Below, piece by piece: positions 11,991 through 22,778 of a DNA stretch of 64,000 bases (the first letter of the stretch is position 1; every line of letters begins with the position of its first letter). The position numbers and the translations under genes were made by a program. Under the pieces are notes generated by a model. The model had not been told where the DNA came from. It searched no databases and saw only the letters and a program-made list of their open reading frames with translations. Source of the stretch: Klebsormidium nitens (Eukaryota > Streptophyta > Klebsormidiophyceae > Klebsormidiales > Klebsormidiaceae). The stretch is taken from assembly GCA_000708835.1 (NCBI GenBank), contig DF237000.1, forward strand, positions 210,706-274,705. Reading direction: 5' to 3'.

Positions 11991-13444
11991 GCTTCCAAAC
12001 AGACAGTTCTGCATCCTTCGCGATCCGCTTTCGAGTTTTGGTACTCAGCAGTGTGCGTGATTTAAGGCATGCCCTAGTTTAGCAACATGCAGTGAATGTA
12101 TTTGTCAAGCCTCGATAATACTGCAAGCTTCAGTAAACATAGCTTTTTCTGCCAAAGATGAAATAAAAGCGGCTATCGAGATTTTGATGGACGTTCTTTT
12201 GCCAGTAAAACTTCAGTTTAAGCAACAATTGGGAGCGCAGTCTTGCAACCTTGGGCATGGCATGATGCAGAAACAAGCATGGCATCATTGTTTCTGCTTC
12301 GACACTGCTTAAACAAGCAGTGACATGGGAGTGACATGTACTAAGAGCTTGATAACGTTGCTCATACAGAACTTCAATCGACAGCATTCAATCTCGCATT
12401 ACTTTCTAGGACGGTCACCGGCCCGTCGGTGAAGAGCAGTTTGGTTTGTATTTCCATTACAAACTTTCTAGTTGTGTAACAGTGATGTGCGGGTTTTTGA
12501 AAGACTGATCCCGTATCATTGCACTCTTCAAAACTTTTTCCGAGCCTGGAAGCCGGTCGTATGTTCTAATCATGCGGACCATTTGAACTTCTGGTCTCCA
12601 CAAAGGTATCAAGGTTCCGGCACGAGTTCATGGAGCAGCAGTAAAGGCCCACAGAGCAGGATGTGGCCGAAGACGTGTGATCGTGCATTCAAAGTCTCCA
12701 GGTAACCCATCTAGACAGTACGAATCCGCTGATTGTGAACTTGGGAACGGTGGTCAGGATGAGGATCAGCTCGCTGGGCGCCGCGGTACCCCAGGCCTGA
12801 GTTGATCCAGCGTGATGCCACATCTCAAAGGTTTGATACTCTGGTCATTTTTAGAACTGCCTGCGTTGGCGACAGCTTTTTCGAGTTCCGTTACTGCTAG
12901 ACAGATCTCTACGACGTCGTACAGAACAGAACGTAGACGCACCAGGGCCATACCCGCCGGCTGCACGCCTGCGTTCAATGCACGTCAGCCAAAATCTGCA
13001 CTGTCAACGATGGCAGGCGTCGGCTGAGCAGATAACGCTCTTTTCAATCATGCTTTATTCTCACGTTGCTGCCCCTCAATCTACGTTCGCTTCCGCGTCT
13101 TGCAAGATGGCTGCCGGTTTCTCGCGGTGTACTGCCGTGATGTACGTGGCGGTACGCTGCGAACTTATATGGGCTCCCAAATCTTGTTGGCTGTAGTTTA
13201 TAAACGCCATCGTACTTCGGATGATGACCAAGAAAGGCGCGTGTTTATCTGTCCGTACTGTCTTCGCAAAGACACGCTCACGTTATGGTCCTACTGTACG
13301 ATTAGGAAGGTTCTGATCATCACTTTTCTACTTCGCTGGACACAAGATACTGGACGCTTGAACGGGCCTTCTGTGCCCTGTTGCGCCCCACTGGCCCTCT
13401 GTAAGCTGCTTGAAAGCGAGTCCAATCTGAATAGCAGCGGGAGC

Positions 13445-13543
13445 GGTAGCAGGCTCAGGCTGTGATAAGAATCGTATGGTGGGTGCCGGCCCTTCAAGTT
13501 GACGCCCACAACGCTTCCGCGACTTCGTTTGCATGACGCTGCC
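13445..13543 (+). repeat. Stem element B5, snoRNA-like
   Basis: GGTAGC (13445-13450) faces GCTGCC (13538-13543), so the G-C pair seen in other copies is replaced by A-T with the stem preserved. An insertion separates the stem from GTGATAA. The inner stem GTGGG/CCCAC is intact. Confidence 0.3.
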
Positions 13544-14238
13544 TCCGTGATTGGTCGGATGTCGAAGGTCAAATTGGCCGTGGTTGATGCATCAGAGTAA
13601 TTGACGTCATTTTCAACCGGTCCTACCAGTAAGCAGCTGATACTAGTGTAGAAAAGAGTCTCAGAAGAACTTAGTTCATTGTGCGGTCGACTGATCTAAG
13701 ACTTCGGGATTGCGGGTCAGGAAACGAAAGGCATGACAAGTTTACGTACAAAGGTGGGGCCAGGTAATCCATCTCGCTCAATATTTTCTCTGATTTGCCC
13801 GTCTGCATCTGCCATCGAGCCATGAAAACCTTCATCTGAGTGCATTCGCACGGAAACAACGGCTGTTTGAAAATTGATGAACCTGAAGCTCCTCTTTCTT
13901 AGCTTCCGGAACAACGAGCATGCAGAGGGTGACCATGTTAAGGCTGCAGGCTAATTCTTGGAGGGCAAAGAAAACGAAACTGCCCAGTGCTGGTCCTTCA
14001 ACCCCAGAGATGAGCTAGAACACGATTCCGCCGTTGATATGCTTCTTTTTTTTCTCTTTTAGAAACGATTGAGTCTTTTTCTTTGTTGCGCGGTGTGGGC
14101 TGTGGTAATGCAGGGGGCCAGGTGGACATGGGTCTGGCGCCAAACTGCTTTGCACCAACAAGCTGCGCATGCCTTTTAATGCGTCGAGATTTGTGAGGGC
14201 CGGTGGCTGGTATGTTATTTGCCTGCTGGACTTCTCCC

Positions 14239-14271
14239 GCAGGTGCTGAGAGGGATCCTCTCAGCACCTGC
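14239..14271 (+). repeat. Perfect 15-bp hairpin
   Basis: GCAGGTGCTGAGAGG, a GAT loop, then the exact reverse complement. It sits inside the third stem element of the last unit of the array and is absent from the other units, so it arose locally. Confidence 0.8.
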
Positions 14272-14353
14272 GAGGATCGTTGAACCTGATTCAACTCCAT
14301 TGTCTCGTGCGCGAAAGGCTTGTGCTCAGATGTTTCCGGGTCCCTGTTTTTTG

Positions 14354-14425
14354 AGTGGCTTGGATGCTCTGCCAACTGAGGTTCTGCCTCAGATAGTTAT
14401 TGCACGTTACTCGCCTGACGCCACC
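14354..14425 (+). repeat. Stem element A5, snoRNA-like
   Basis: This 72-nt element opens AGTGGC-T-TGGATG and closes CTGA-C-GCCACC. The first pair of the stem is lost, while the inner hairpin GAGG/CCTC remains. It is the last copy of the array. Confidence 0.35.
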
Positions 14426-15532
14426 GCTTCTCACAGCCACTTTTGTATGCGCGTACTGCACCTGACCGAAGACTTGTCATGCGGTCTTATGTCGGTGCGA
14501 TATCATGTCGGTGAACAGACTGCCGCGCTCAGGCTAACGGCGAAAATGAAAAAGATACGATCTTTCCAGGTCACTCATATGGCATGCACACATCATCCAT
14601 GATCACTGAAGCATAGAAGCATCGTCCTGAGTAGCCGCCGCAGTGTCAGTATTAGTTTTCATCTTATCGATGGAAACTCAAACGCCGGCCGCTTCACGGC
14701 AGTTAGGTAGTGCACGCGCAGTAACGGTTGAACGGTTTCTTTGGTTGCTAGGTCCGTAGTTGTCGAGAAGAAGTTGTCAGAACATGTCCTTGCGAACAGC
14801 ACTAACAATGCCCTGTATCCGCACTCCGGCCCATGCCTTTGATTCGCACGGGCTATAAGCGAAGTATCCATGTGCTCTGCCCTCGTAAGGCAGGAAACAT
14901 TATTTGATTGGAAGGTCCGGTGACATCCTCGGGCGCCTTTAACAGCTCTAGTTCCTGCAACCATTCCCGAGAGTCTCTATCAAAAGGAACGCTCTCTCGA
15001 ACAACTTTGGATAATTCTGCAAGACCTTTTCAGCGGATGTGAGTGTAAATTCGTTTCTCCCAAGAGATCCGGCCAGAGCGTATCTCGACTTACACGCAGG
15101 ACGTTCCAATTAGGATTGGTTCCCTCGAAACTAGATTTTGAGTGAACGATCTGCTCATTTCTTTGGTGCAAAGATCAACCCGCTTCGGCCTCAATGCTGA
15201 ACGAGATTTCAACACCACATTGTTGAGCTGCCGTGCATCCGAAGGGCACAGCGAAGAAGTTTTTCTCGCGCGTTTTCAGGCTGCACCTCCTGGCCAGCAT
15301 CTCGATCACGAGCCCAAGCGTCAGCTTTTGCCACGTGGCAAAGCCTTGCGGCGCGGAAAAGCTTCTGACAATGTGATTGCCTATCTTCTCTCGCCTCGGC
15401 GCCCAGGATGAATTGAATCAATCGTTTTCTCGTCTTCTTGTTCGGTGACTCCCTTTCCTAAACCTCTTCTTCTTTCGACAGTACTTCTGTCACTCGTAGC
15501 CCTGCTTCCTCAAAGTCGTTTCTTTCTTGCAG

Positions 15533-15602
15533 TACTCCTGTTCATGTGCGACCTGGCCCAGCTCGCGATGAACTCTACGCCGCCGTTTTCAGAGGGCTCC
15601 AG
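15533..15602 (+). pseudogene. Fragment resembling CABIN1-like exon 11
   Basis: After an acceptor-like cttgcag comes TACTCCT, then GCGACCTGGCCCAGCTCGC, then a TACG-CGCCGT block. The true CABIN1-like exon 11 on the minus strand (start 40741) begins with the same acceptor context, TACTCCT, the identical 19-base block and GTACGTCGCCGT. Small length changes shift the frame. The copy is about 25 kb away and in the opposite orientation. A donor-like GTCAGT follows at 15603. It could instead be a real exon of an unrecognised gene, but no partner exons were found in 14450-16170. Confidence 0.5.
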
Positions 15603-16177
15603 GTCAGTCTACGGCCCACCATCCGAGATTGTCTTCTGATGCTATCCGGGCAAATGGAATTACCACCGTTGCCACCCCCGCCGACCACGTTCTTCACATT
15701 ATCGTCAAGCTCTGGAGGTGGCTTAACAAGTACCAAAGGTGGCTTGACGTCCGGGAGTGTTGTTTTAGAAGAGCACACCAAACGTTTCTAAACAGCTGGC
15801 GTCTTAGAACCTAGATGGCACGCAGACTCTGAGACTCGATGACACTTAAGAGCTCGCTGTAGCATGTAACATATTAGCTGACGCGATTCCTCTAACTAGT
15901 GAAGCTTCCAGATTGGACTGGCCTGCAATACCGGAGCAATCTTGTCGATTTATTGCGACTCAATAATGTTGCTTTACCTTCCATGTGCTGGAGCTTGTTC
16001 GTCCTGGTAAGTGTTGAGTGCGGTTGTATGCTTGACTCTTGTATCATTACCCGACCGTTGTACAGTGTCTGGCCGGGGGTATACCTCAGGCGGACCGTCA
16101 TATACCGTTCGACTCAGGCTTAAACATATGCATGGCGCAAGCATGATAAGCGGACTCCGGCACAAACATGCTCAAAG

Positions 16178-17159
16178 TACCGTACTACCAAGGTATGATT
16201 CCGAATAAATGAATAATTATTTGCATTACGGAAAGTTAGAAAACTACCAAATAAGNNNNNNNNNNNNNNNNNNNNNNNNNNNNNNNNNNNNNNNNNNNNN
16301 NNNNNNNNNNNNNNNNNNNNNNNNNNNNNNNNNNNNNNNNNNNNNNNNNNNNNNNNNNNNNNNNNNNNNNNNNNNNNNNNNNNNNNNNNNNNNNNNNNNN
16401 NNNNNNNNNNNNNNNNNNNNNNNNNNNNNNNNNNNNNNNNNNNNNNNNNNNNNNNNNNNNNNNNNNNNNNNNNNNNNNNNNNNNNNNNNNNNNNNNNNNN
16501 NNNNNNNNNNNNNNNNNNNNNNNNNNNNNNNNNNNNNNNNNNNNNNNNNNNNNNNNNNNNNNNNNNNNNNNNNNNNNNNNNNNNNNNNNNNNNNNNNNNN
16601 NNNNNNNNNNNNNNNNNNNNNNNNNNNNNNNNNNNNNNNNNNNNNNNNNNNNNNNNNNNNNNNNNNNNNNNNNNNNNNNNNNNNNNNNNNNNNNNNNNNN
16701 NNNNNNNNNNNNNNNNNNNNNNNNNNNNNNNNNNNNNNNNNNNNNNNNNNNNNNNNNNNNNNNNNNNNNNNNNNNNNNNNNNNNNNNNNNNNNNNNNNNN
16801 NNNNNNNNNNNNNNNNNNNNNNNNNNNNNNNNNNNNNNNNNNNNNNNNNNNNNNNNNNNNNNNNNNNNNNNNNNNNNNNNNNNNNNNNNNNNNNNNNNNN
16901 NNNNNNNNNNNNNNNNNNNNNNNNNNNNNNNNNNNNNNNNNNNNNNNNNNNNNNNNNNNNNNNNNNNNNNNNNNNNNNNNNNNNNNCCAAGGTACGTACC
17001 GGAAGCCTTGAAAAGCCTAAACAAAAGGGTACCTGGGTACCTTAAAAGCTCATTCGGATTTAGGGTCGGATTCAGAAAAATAATCCAAGATTTGGGCTCG
17101 CATTCCGTAAAATAATTGCATATTTTGAGCATTCGGAATCATACCTTGGTAGTACGGTA
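16178..17159. mobile_element. Inverted-repeat (TIR) element containing the assembly gap
   Basis: A 29-bp perfect inverted repeat begins TACCGTACTACCAAGG at 16178-16206 and returns at 17131-17159. Both outer ends can be read as TA flanking CCGTAC...GTACGG, compatible with a TA target duplication as used by Tc1/mariner-type and Stowaway-like elements. Weaker inverted similarity continues inward (an ATTATTTGCATTACGGAA-like stretch on both sides). The interior is mostly undetermined bases, so coding capacity is unknown; the element may be a non-autonomous MITE. Confidence 0.65.
16256..16986. other. Assembly gap (N run)
   Basis: These 731 bases are undetermined and lie wholly inside the inverted-repeat element. 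Open frames drawn through them are artefacts. Confidence 1.
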
Positions 17160-18838
17160 AGGGCCTTTGTCGCTGCCGGTCTGACCTAGCACAAGCCTGG
17201 ACGGCTGCGCGACCATCAGTATAGCTGCAACCGCGCAATACTATGATACTACGTACAAAGCTAGCGGGGTGCTTATCGACATATAAAGTTTAGTGCGCCA
17301 GGCCCATCATGACATTCCAACTCGACCTTTTTGAATGCCTGAGTGATGTTAACCCCTTGATTATTGCCGTCTTTGTGGATACGATCCGATTTGCTGTGCA
17401 CTATTGAAGGCCCCGCCAGGCTGCCGCGCCGCAAGCCTTGAAGATATTCAGCGTCACACTGATATAGATCAATCATGTCAGTTTTTGATTGAATGAAAGG
17501 TTCACGTCTTGACATCATATTCAGTCCACACCGAATTCTAGGATTGCGTCCAGTCAGTTTCCACGTAAGGAGCCAGCCGACCAGGCTCTGGCACGGCGTG
17601 CCAGCACGTACAAACGCGAGCATGAAGAATTTTCAAGTTTCGAAGCGACAATTGAATCATGCAACCACCTAGCTCGATCAGTGCCACGCATACGGTTGAA
17701 ATCTAGTGGCATGCACACGATTGAAATCTGCTGGGTTGGCAGCCTAGCTGATCATATCTAGCTGCCCGGGCGTTAGGTTCAAAATCAATTCAAACATTGA
17801 ATGTCATGAAAGCCAATGGCCCGTATGGCTACGGCGATTCGGAAAATCAATTTAACTTGCCGGAGTTGCTAGTTAAGTTAGCAACCGGCGTCTTAGTGAT
17901 CTTCTGGTGAGTACGTCCGTGGCAGACACGCAATTAGACTAGAGCCTGGACTTGAGCTGGCGGCTCATGCGGCAACATAAACATTTACAACCCGTTAGGG
18001 GTTGCAACACGAGGGGCTTTGGCTTGCATATTATGTTGCACAATTTCGTGAGCATATATCTTGCGGTGGTGGCTCAGGAAGGCACAGCGCTATTTACACG
18101 TCATGCACTGGCACGGGCACGTCACAAAGACCGGGGACGTCTCGATCGACTTGACATCATTCAACAAAGTGCTTGCACTCATGCTTGCAAGCTAATTAAC
18201 GTCAGCACCATAGAAACTGCAACGACCCTCAAGACAGTCCGCTTACATGACACGCGACAGCTGCAATCCATCCCATGTACATCAGGACAGGGAGCTAGAA
18301 TGAAGCAACCTGGCCTTGACTGTCCCATCCAAAGGTGGACACATGACAGACCAGCCATCAGGAGGTTTCGTTACACGGCTCCATCGGTCTCCTGGCTATC
18401 TTGCCGAGAAGAAGTTGCTAGAGTCACCCACTCCCGCTGGTACGTGTCGAAGTCAAGACCTGCGATAGATCGGCAAAGGCTTTATAACCAGTCTAGAATT
18501 CATGCGAGCACTGAGATACAGGTATCTGTCTCTTTCGTAGTATTCCTTGCTGGACATTTATTTTCCGAACACGCCTATTCCCAGGCTAGGTGATCTTGCA
18601 AACTGCTCGGAAGACTTTCACAAATTTCCCCCTAGTCACAGGCATACCATCCTGCCAGCTTTCGCACAAGCAGGAACGGGCCACGGTTTCCGCACTTCCT
18701 GGTAATTCCTCCAAGGACGAGAGTCCTCTTTAGTCCTGTTTACAATCAGGCCTACACCGGACATGCCAGAGCCGGCACGTCTGGTCATCTGACTGTGCTA
18801 GTGCTCAAATATGAGGAAGTAGAAATGAGTCAGCTCAC
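17160..18838. other. No gene recognised; expected site of last exon(s) of the IQ gene
   Basis: No family motif is seen on either strand. The minus-strand gene upstream ends in phase 1 at 18839, so at least one more exon is expected here or beyond, but no candidate with matching phase and the expected aromatic/acidic C-terminal motif was found. The longest plus-strand frame (17952-18593) lacks an ATG start. Confidence 0.4.
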
Positions 18839-21800
18839 CTGTAGTCCAGCTAAGTAAGTCACAATCTTCAGAGTCCCCTTCGGCCGCAGAAACGTCATCG
18901 CCCGGGGGACCGGAATCATCCGTTCCGAAATCTGATGCTTCTCGTCCTGATTTATACCTGGACACGTAAAATCCAAACAATTTGTTGTTGCGAACCAGAA
19001 TATCAGCTTTCCGCTTGTCCGCGGAAATTTGGCAGCTACCGTCATGCTATCAGATTGTTTTCAACCAATTGATCCGCCTTTGCCAAAGGTATTCCACCGT
19101 GATCAGGATCGAGCTTTGATCGACGAAAAACATTCGCGCACATACTCTTCTAATTTTGCTTCGACCAGCGGCCTCAAATCCGCTTGGTCAAATCTGTACC
19201 TTCCTGGTTTCTCTTACAGGCGACAGAGCTCTGGAACGTGTCAGTCTGCACACCCGTGACCGACCCAACTCGTCATATCTGACAATGCGAAACGACTTCG
19301 TTAAGAGGAACTTACATCTGCTGGAACCATTCTAACTTTTTCCGTCGAGCGAGCTGCTCCAGGTCTTCCCGCCGCTTTAGTTTGGAGTAATGGAACGGTC
19401 GCCTGCAGGGAGTGATAGTCAGATAGTTCTGATACCGGTGGAAAGCAATCCTTAAATCTTCTTTTTTTCGGAACAACACGTACGTTACATAATTAGAGTA
19501 CTGCTCAGAAACGCTGGGTTTTGTCTTACGTCTGGTCCATAAGTCGTCTCGTGCGTGAGGCATCGTTGCTTACAGAATGCGCACATACGGGTTCAGAAGA
19601 CCAAATGACCATACGTTGCGACCCCTTCAACGAAGCCTGTGAAATCTGCTTCCCGCTGACGACCTGAATATCGAAACAAGGAAAGCGACCAGAAACGACG
19701 AGAGACAATTGTGGATAAGGGTTGCCAGTCTTGACAGTAGCGCCGATCAGACGAACTTTGTTTCGATTCAGACTTCGGATCCGCAAGGCCAATCAATATC
19801 CGGCTCGCTCCCGACCACAGAAAAATCCCCAGAAGTCTTGCGGTACGTTGCTTTCCGTTCCACTTTGAGCCGCACGAAGCATCGCTTTCCTCAGCAATCA
19901 GTCTTCCCTTTGATTTCGCCGGTGCGTCGGCAAAAGCTGCAGGGACTATCCGATATGTGGACCGATATCCGAAAACTAGACCGACTTTCGCTCTGGACCC
20001 GAAGTTGCGCTAGCGGTGAGCACAAAGCAAATAAATTTAGAAGCTCACCGTACGGCCGCGGTGCGCACGGTAACTGGGTCCACCGGTTGGAGCAACCGCT
20101 CGGCAACCGGGCGCCAGCCGTTGTTCTCCCACCTCAGGTACCAGTCTTCTTCCTCCCCCCCCGACTGCTTTCGCGTGCCCGGTTGGCGCTTGCCCCGCCT
20201 CTGGGACAGGGCGGCGTAGTCCCGGGGGCAGAAGGAGCAGACGTCGGTGACTGGCCGGTGCGTGTAGATCTTGTAGAAGACCTGCGCGGCGGGATTATTC
20301 GCTGTTCAACTATGAGAATAACAGACCGCTTTTGGACACACCAATTAGTGGTGCTCTTCTCCCCCAATTGGCTCAAAGCTTTGCGCCGCCCGACAGTTAA
20401 CCTGAAGTGCTATATTGCCGATGCGGTAACACCGCAAACGAGGACCTTGCTGATCAAGCTGCACGGATCTGATTGGTGTATCGAGACAAGCCGGATATAC
20501 AATCAAACGAAATGTCGAAAATCAGGCTTGAGACCGTGTGCACGAACTAGCAGTGAGAAAACAGCTGACTTGATTTGGAACCGTGCCTGCTAACTTGTCG
20601 CACGCCTCTGCAAGGATCAAGGTTTCCGTAAATTGCTGAACTGAAGCGGGTGCAGTCCTTCCCCGAACACCGAGTTTTCTGCCCTCGACGCAAGCCAAGA
20701 GATCCGGAGACCAGACGCACACCAGACGTTGTAAGAGCGCAGGGTTTTCCTCTCGAGCTGAGCTTACGAGTGCCTATCTAAAAGCGGACCGGTGGGCATC
20801 AATGAATCGGCCTCTCGGCGATGAACGTGTGCATTGGGCACATGCGGAAAAGGAAGAAGATGAAGACAGAAAACCAAGTAGAGAAGAACACGGAGGAACA
20901 GAAGAAAGAGAGAAGGAACGAAAATTACTCACCATAGGAGGGAAAGTATCTCCGCCCAGCCGGAATCGGACGTGGAGGCCAGCCGCAGCTTCCGCGTATC
21001 TGGCCTGCGAACCAAGGTTGAAGGGGTTTGTGGTAAACCCCAGAAAAGTCGTACGTGTTCTCTTCTCTCGCTTCAGTCAGATCCTCAAACTTTTGGGCTC
21101 CCCAAGGTCAAGTCAGGAGGTCAACGCGTTGAGTGAAAGGAAGATAGTGGAAGAAAAGAAGAACGGGGTCGTTCAGCAGCTCTGCTTACAAGGATGTTTT
21201 GCACCTAAGCAGCTATGGTTGAGGTTTTTTAACCAGCTGTAAAACGGCTTCTTTGATAGAAGGGCATCTAACCGAGGTCTAAGCAGGCTTAGTTAACAGC
21301 GGTATTTCCGAAGTGGTTCATATGCATCGAAACTCAAGAATTACTCTCGTGTGGAGCATGTAGATCCAACAATTCTTGACACTAGGCGGTTCAGACGCTG
21401 CTTTTCCCGTTGGCAACCCCTTCTCTGCGCGCTAGAACACTTAAAACCGTTTATCAAATGTGAAATACCGATGGAAGGTGGCGTCAGCGAAACACGCGGT
21501 AAGCGAACGCAATCGGCTTTGAACCAGACACGGAAAGACTGGCAACGCACACTGATATGAAAATCCGACCTTCTTGACTCCATCAGCCCGTAAGTACAAG
21601 GGGCGAGCTGATGTTACAAACCTTACCTCTGTGGGGTTGATCGAGCGCAGGAGCAGTGCTGGGTCACCCCTTTCTCGGAATCTGATAAGGTCCCGGAAGT
21701 ATCGGTAGACTTTTCTGTTCTGCACAAAATCGAGAGCAATGGTAAAGCTGGCAGCTAAAGATGGCATGCTGTAAGGACAACCATGCAGTCTGCAGTTCCT

Positions 21801-22450
21801 CTGGTCCCTCCACGTCAGCAGGCGCCGGGACTAACTTGGCAGAGCTCTCGGGCGGTTTCTCTGCTTTTTTATCGGCTTTTGAGGGCTTCGGTACACTTCT
21901 CGGCAAGGACAAAGAAGCGTGCCGTGCGGCGGAAATCAAAGGCTGTGGAGAAGGCTTTCCGCTGTGGCCACCTGATTCGAATCATTTCGGAGTAGTATCG
22001 GGAAAGAACGATTAAAGAGGGCGCATCATCGCAGTGGCCGTGAACGTCAGCACCGGTCACCGCTTAGCAGTATGTCGAGCTTGGGGACACAAACCGGGAC
22101 AATCTGTCATTCGGCGACAGGTGAGCAGAGCGACCCTGCTGACCAGTCGCTCTGTGAAGCCAATTCAAATGCGTGTCCATACCTTCTTTTCGAAGCGTCT
22201 GCATGCAATTTCCATCTTTGTGTGCGCGGTTCGACGTGTCCCTTCCTGAATAATGGACGTTCTCAAATGTGCCCCACTGACCTGGAGAATCATCGTACCA
22301 TCAAAACAACACGTCTGGGGTTTCGAAGAAGAATCATCTAACGAGTGCCAGATGCATACTTACCCAGTAAGACTTCCAAGCTCGCTGCAGCTTCTTGACG
22401 GCTATGTCCCTGCCAGGCGACTCTGGCATGCTGAAGTCCTTCCGTGCCAT
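18839..22450 (-). CDS. IQ-motif protein, C11orf65/MFI-like (3' partial)
   Basis: Six exons join in phase: 22364-22450 (coding part of an exon starting at 22479), 21627-21719, 20933-21004, 20049-20281, 19316-19402 and 18839-18957, about 230 codons. ATG at 22450 gives a short leader, then an IQ-like helix (AVKKLQRAWKSYW), NRKVYRYFRDLIRFRERGDP, SINPTE, AAAGLHVRFRLGG, VFYKIYTHRPVTDVCSFCP, RWENNGWRPVAERLL, FHYSKLKRREDLEQ and LEWFQQMYKSG. This order matches my memory of animal C11orf65, reported as a mitochondrial fission factor interactor; its role in green organisms is unknown to me. IQ motifs usually bind calmodulin. The C terminus turns acidic and stops at ...LLSWTTG in phase 1, so the last exon is missing, perhaps displaced into 17160-18838. 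Confidence 0.75.
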
Positions 22451-22561
22451 GTTGCCGCTCGTCACATCAGGCAGAACGTCTGCAATCGAGAAGGGGCTCG
22501 TTATCACATGAATGTAGTTACGGGAGTGGATCTCCGTCCAACTCAAAAGAATCTGATTTGA

Positions 22562-22778
22562 GACGGAGGATCTTTTGCGGACTGTCAATCTGCTTTCGCT
22601 TTTGCGGTGTCTCAACATCTGAAAGGCAGGCTCTGAGGTTCGTATTTCAATGATCTTCTCCCGGAAGAGAGGCTGCTTTGAAATGGAGCATCTTTCGCGG
22701 ACTGTCAAGCTGCTTTCGCTTATCAAGCTGTCTCAACATCTGAAAGCATGTACTGAGGTTCTTAGTTCCCTGTTCTCC
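22562..22778. repeat. Tandem duplication, 120-bp period, two copies
   Basis: GCGGACTGTCAA, CTGCTTTCGCTT, GTCTCAACATCTGAAA and CTGAGGTTC recur at an offset of exactly 120 bases. The repeat lies just upstream of the first identified exon of the IQ gene (minus strand), probably in its 5' UTR intron or promoter. It does not resemble the neighbouring exon. Confidence 0.8.

Larger units (their letters stand above)
6340..14430 (+). repeat. Cluster of five degenerate ~900-bp units with paired stem elements
   Basis: Five decayed copies of one unit follow each other in the same orientation. Each begins with element B (GGTGGCTSTGA...GACGCYACC) and ends with element A (GGTGGCTTGGATG...TGACGCCACC), at B/A positions 6346/7299, 7856/8698, 9731/10609, 11051/11925 and 13445/14354. 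The B-to-A distance is nearly constant (842-953 bases). Spacing between units varies from about 440 to 1520 bases, partly because units 2-3 and 4-5 share an extra segment (near 8910-9190 and 12110-12390, with TCTGCCAAAGA). Inside each unit other blocks recur in order: GTGGGTCGAT, CCACCGTTGACA, ACCAACAAGCTGCGC and a third stem element before A. No conserved open frame runs through the copies. Confidence 0.75.

Noticed and set aside
16209-17132. Long open frames (250-300 codons) on both strands
   Set aside because: They run through undetermined bases of the assembly gap and have no real coding content.
17952-18593. 213-codon plus-strand frame
   Set aside because: It starts at TTG with no ATG, no motif and no partner exon; probably chance.
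19570-19900. Possible extra exon of the IQ gene on the minus strand
   Set aside because: Exons 20049-20281 and 19316-19402 already join in phase with continuous family motifs, so this stretch is better read as intron.
19709-20593. 294-codon plus-strand frame
   Set aside because: It overlaps the minus-strand exon at 20049-20281, whose conserved motifs and splice sites are clear; this is its shadow.
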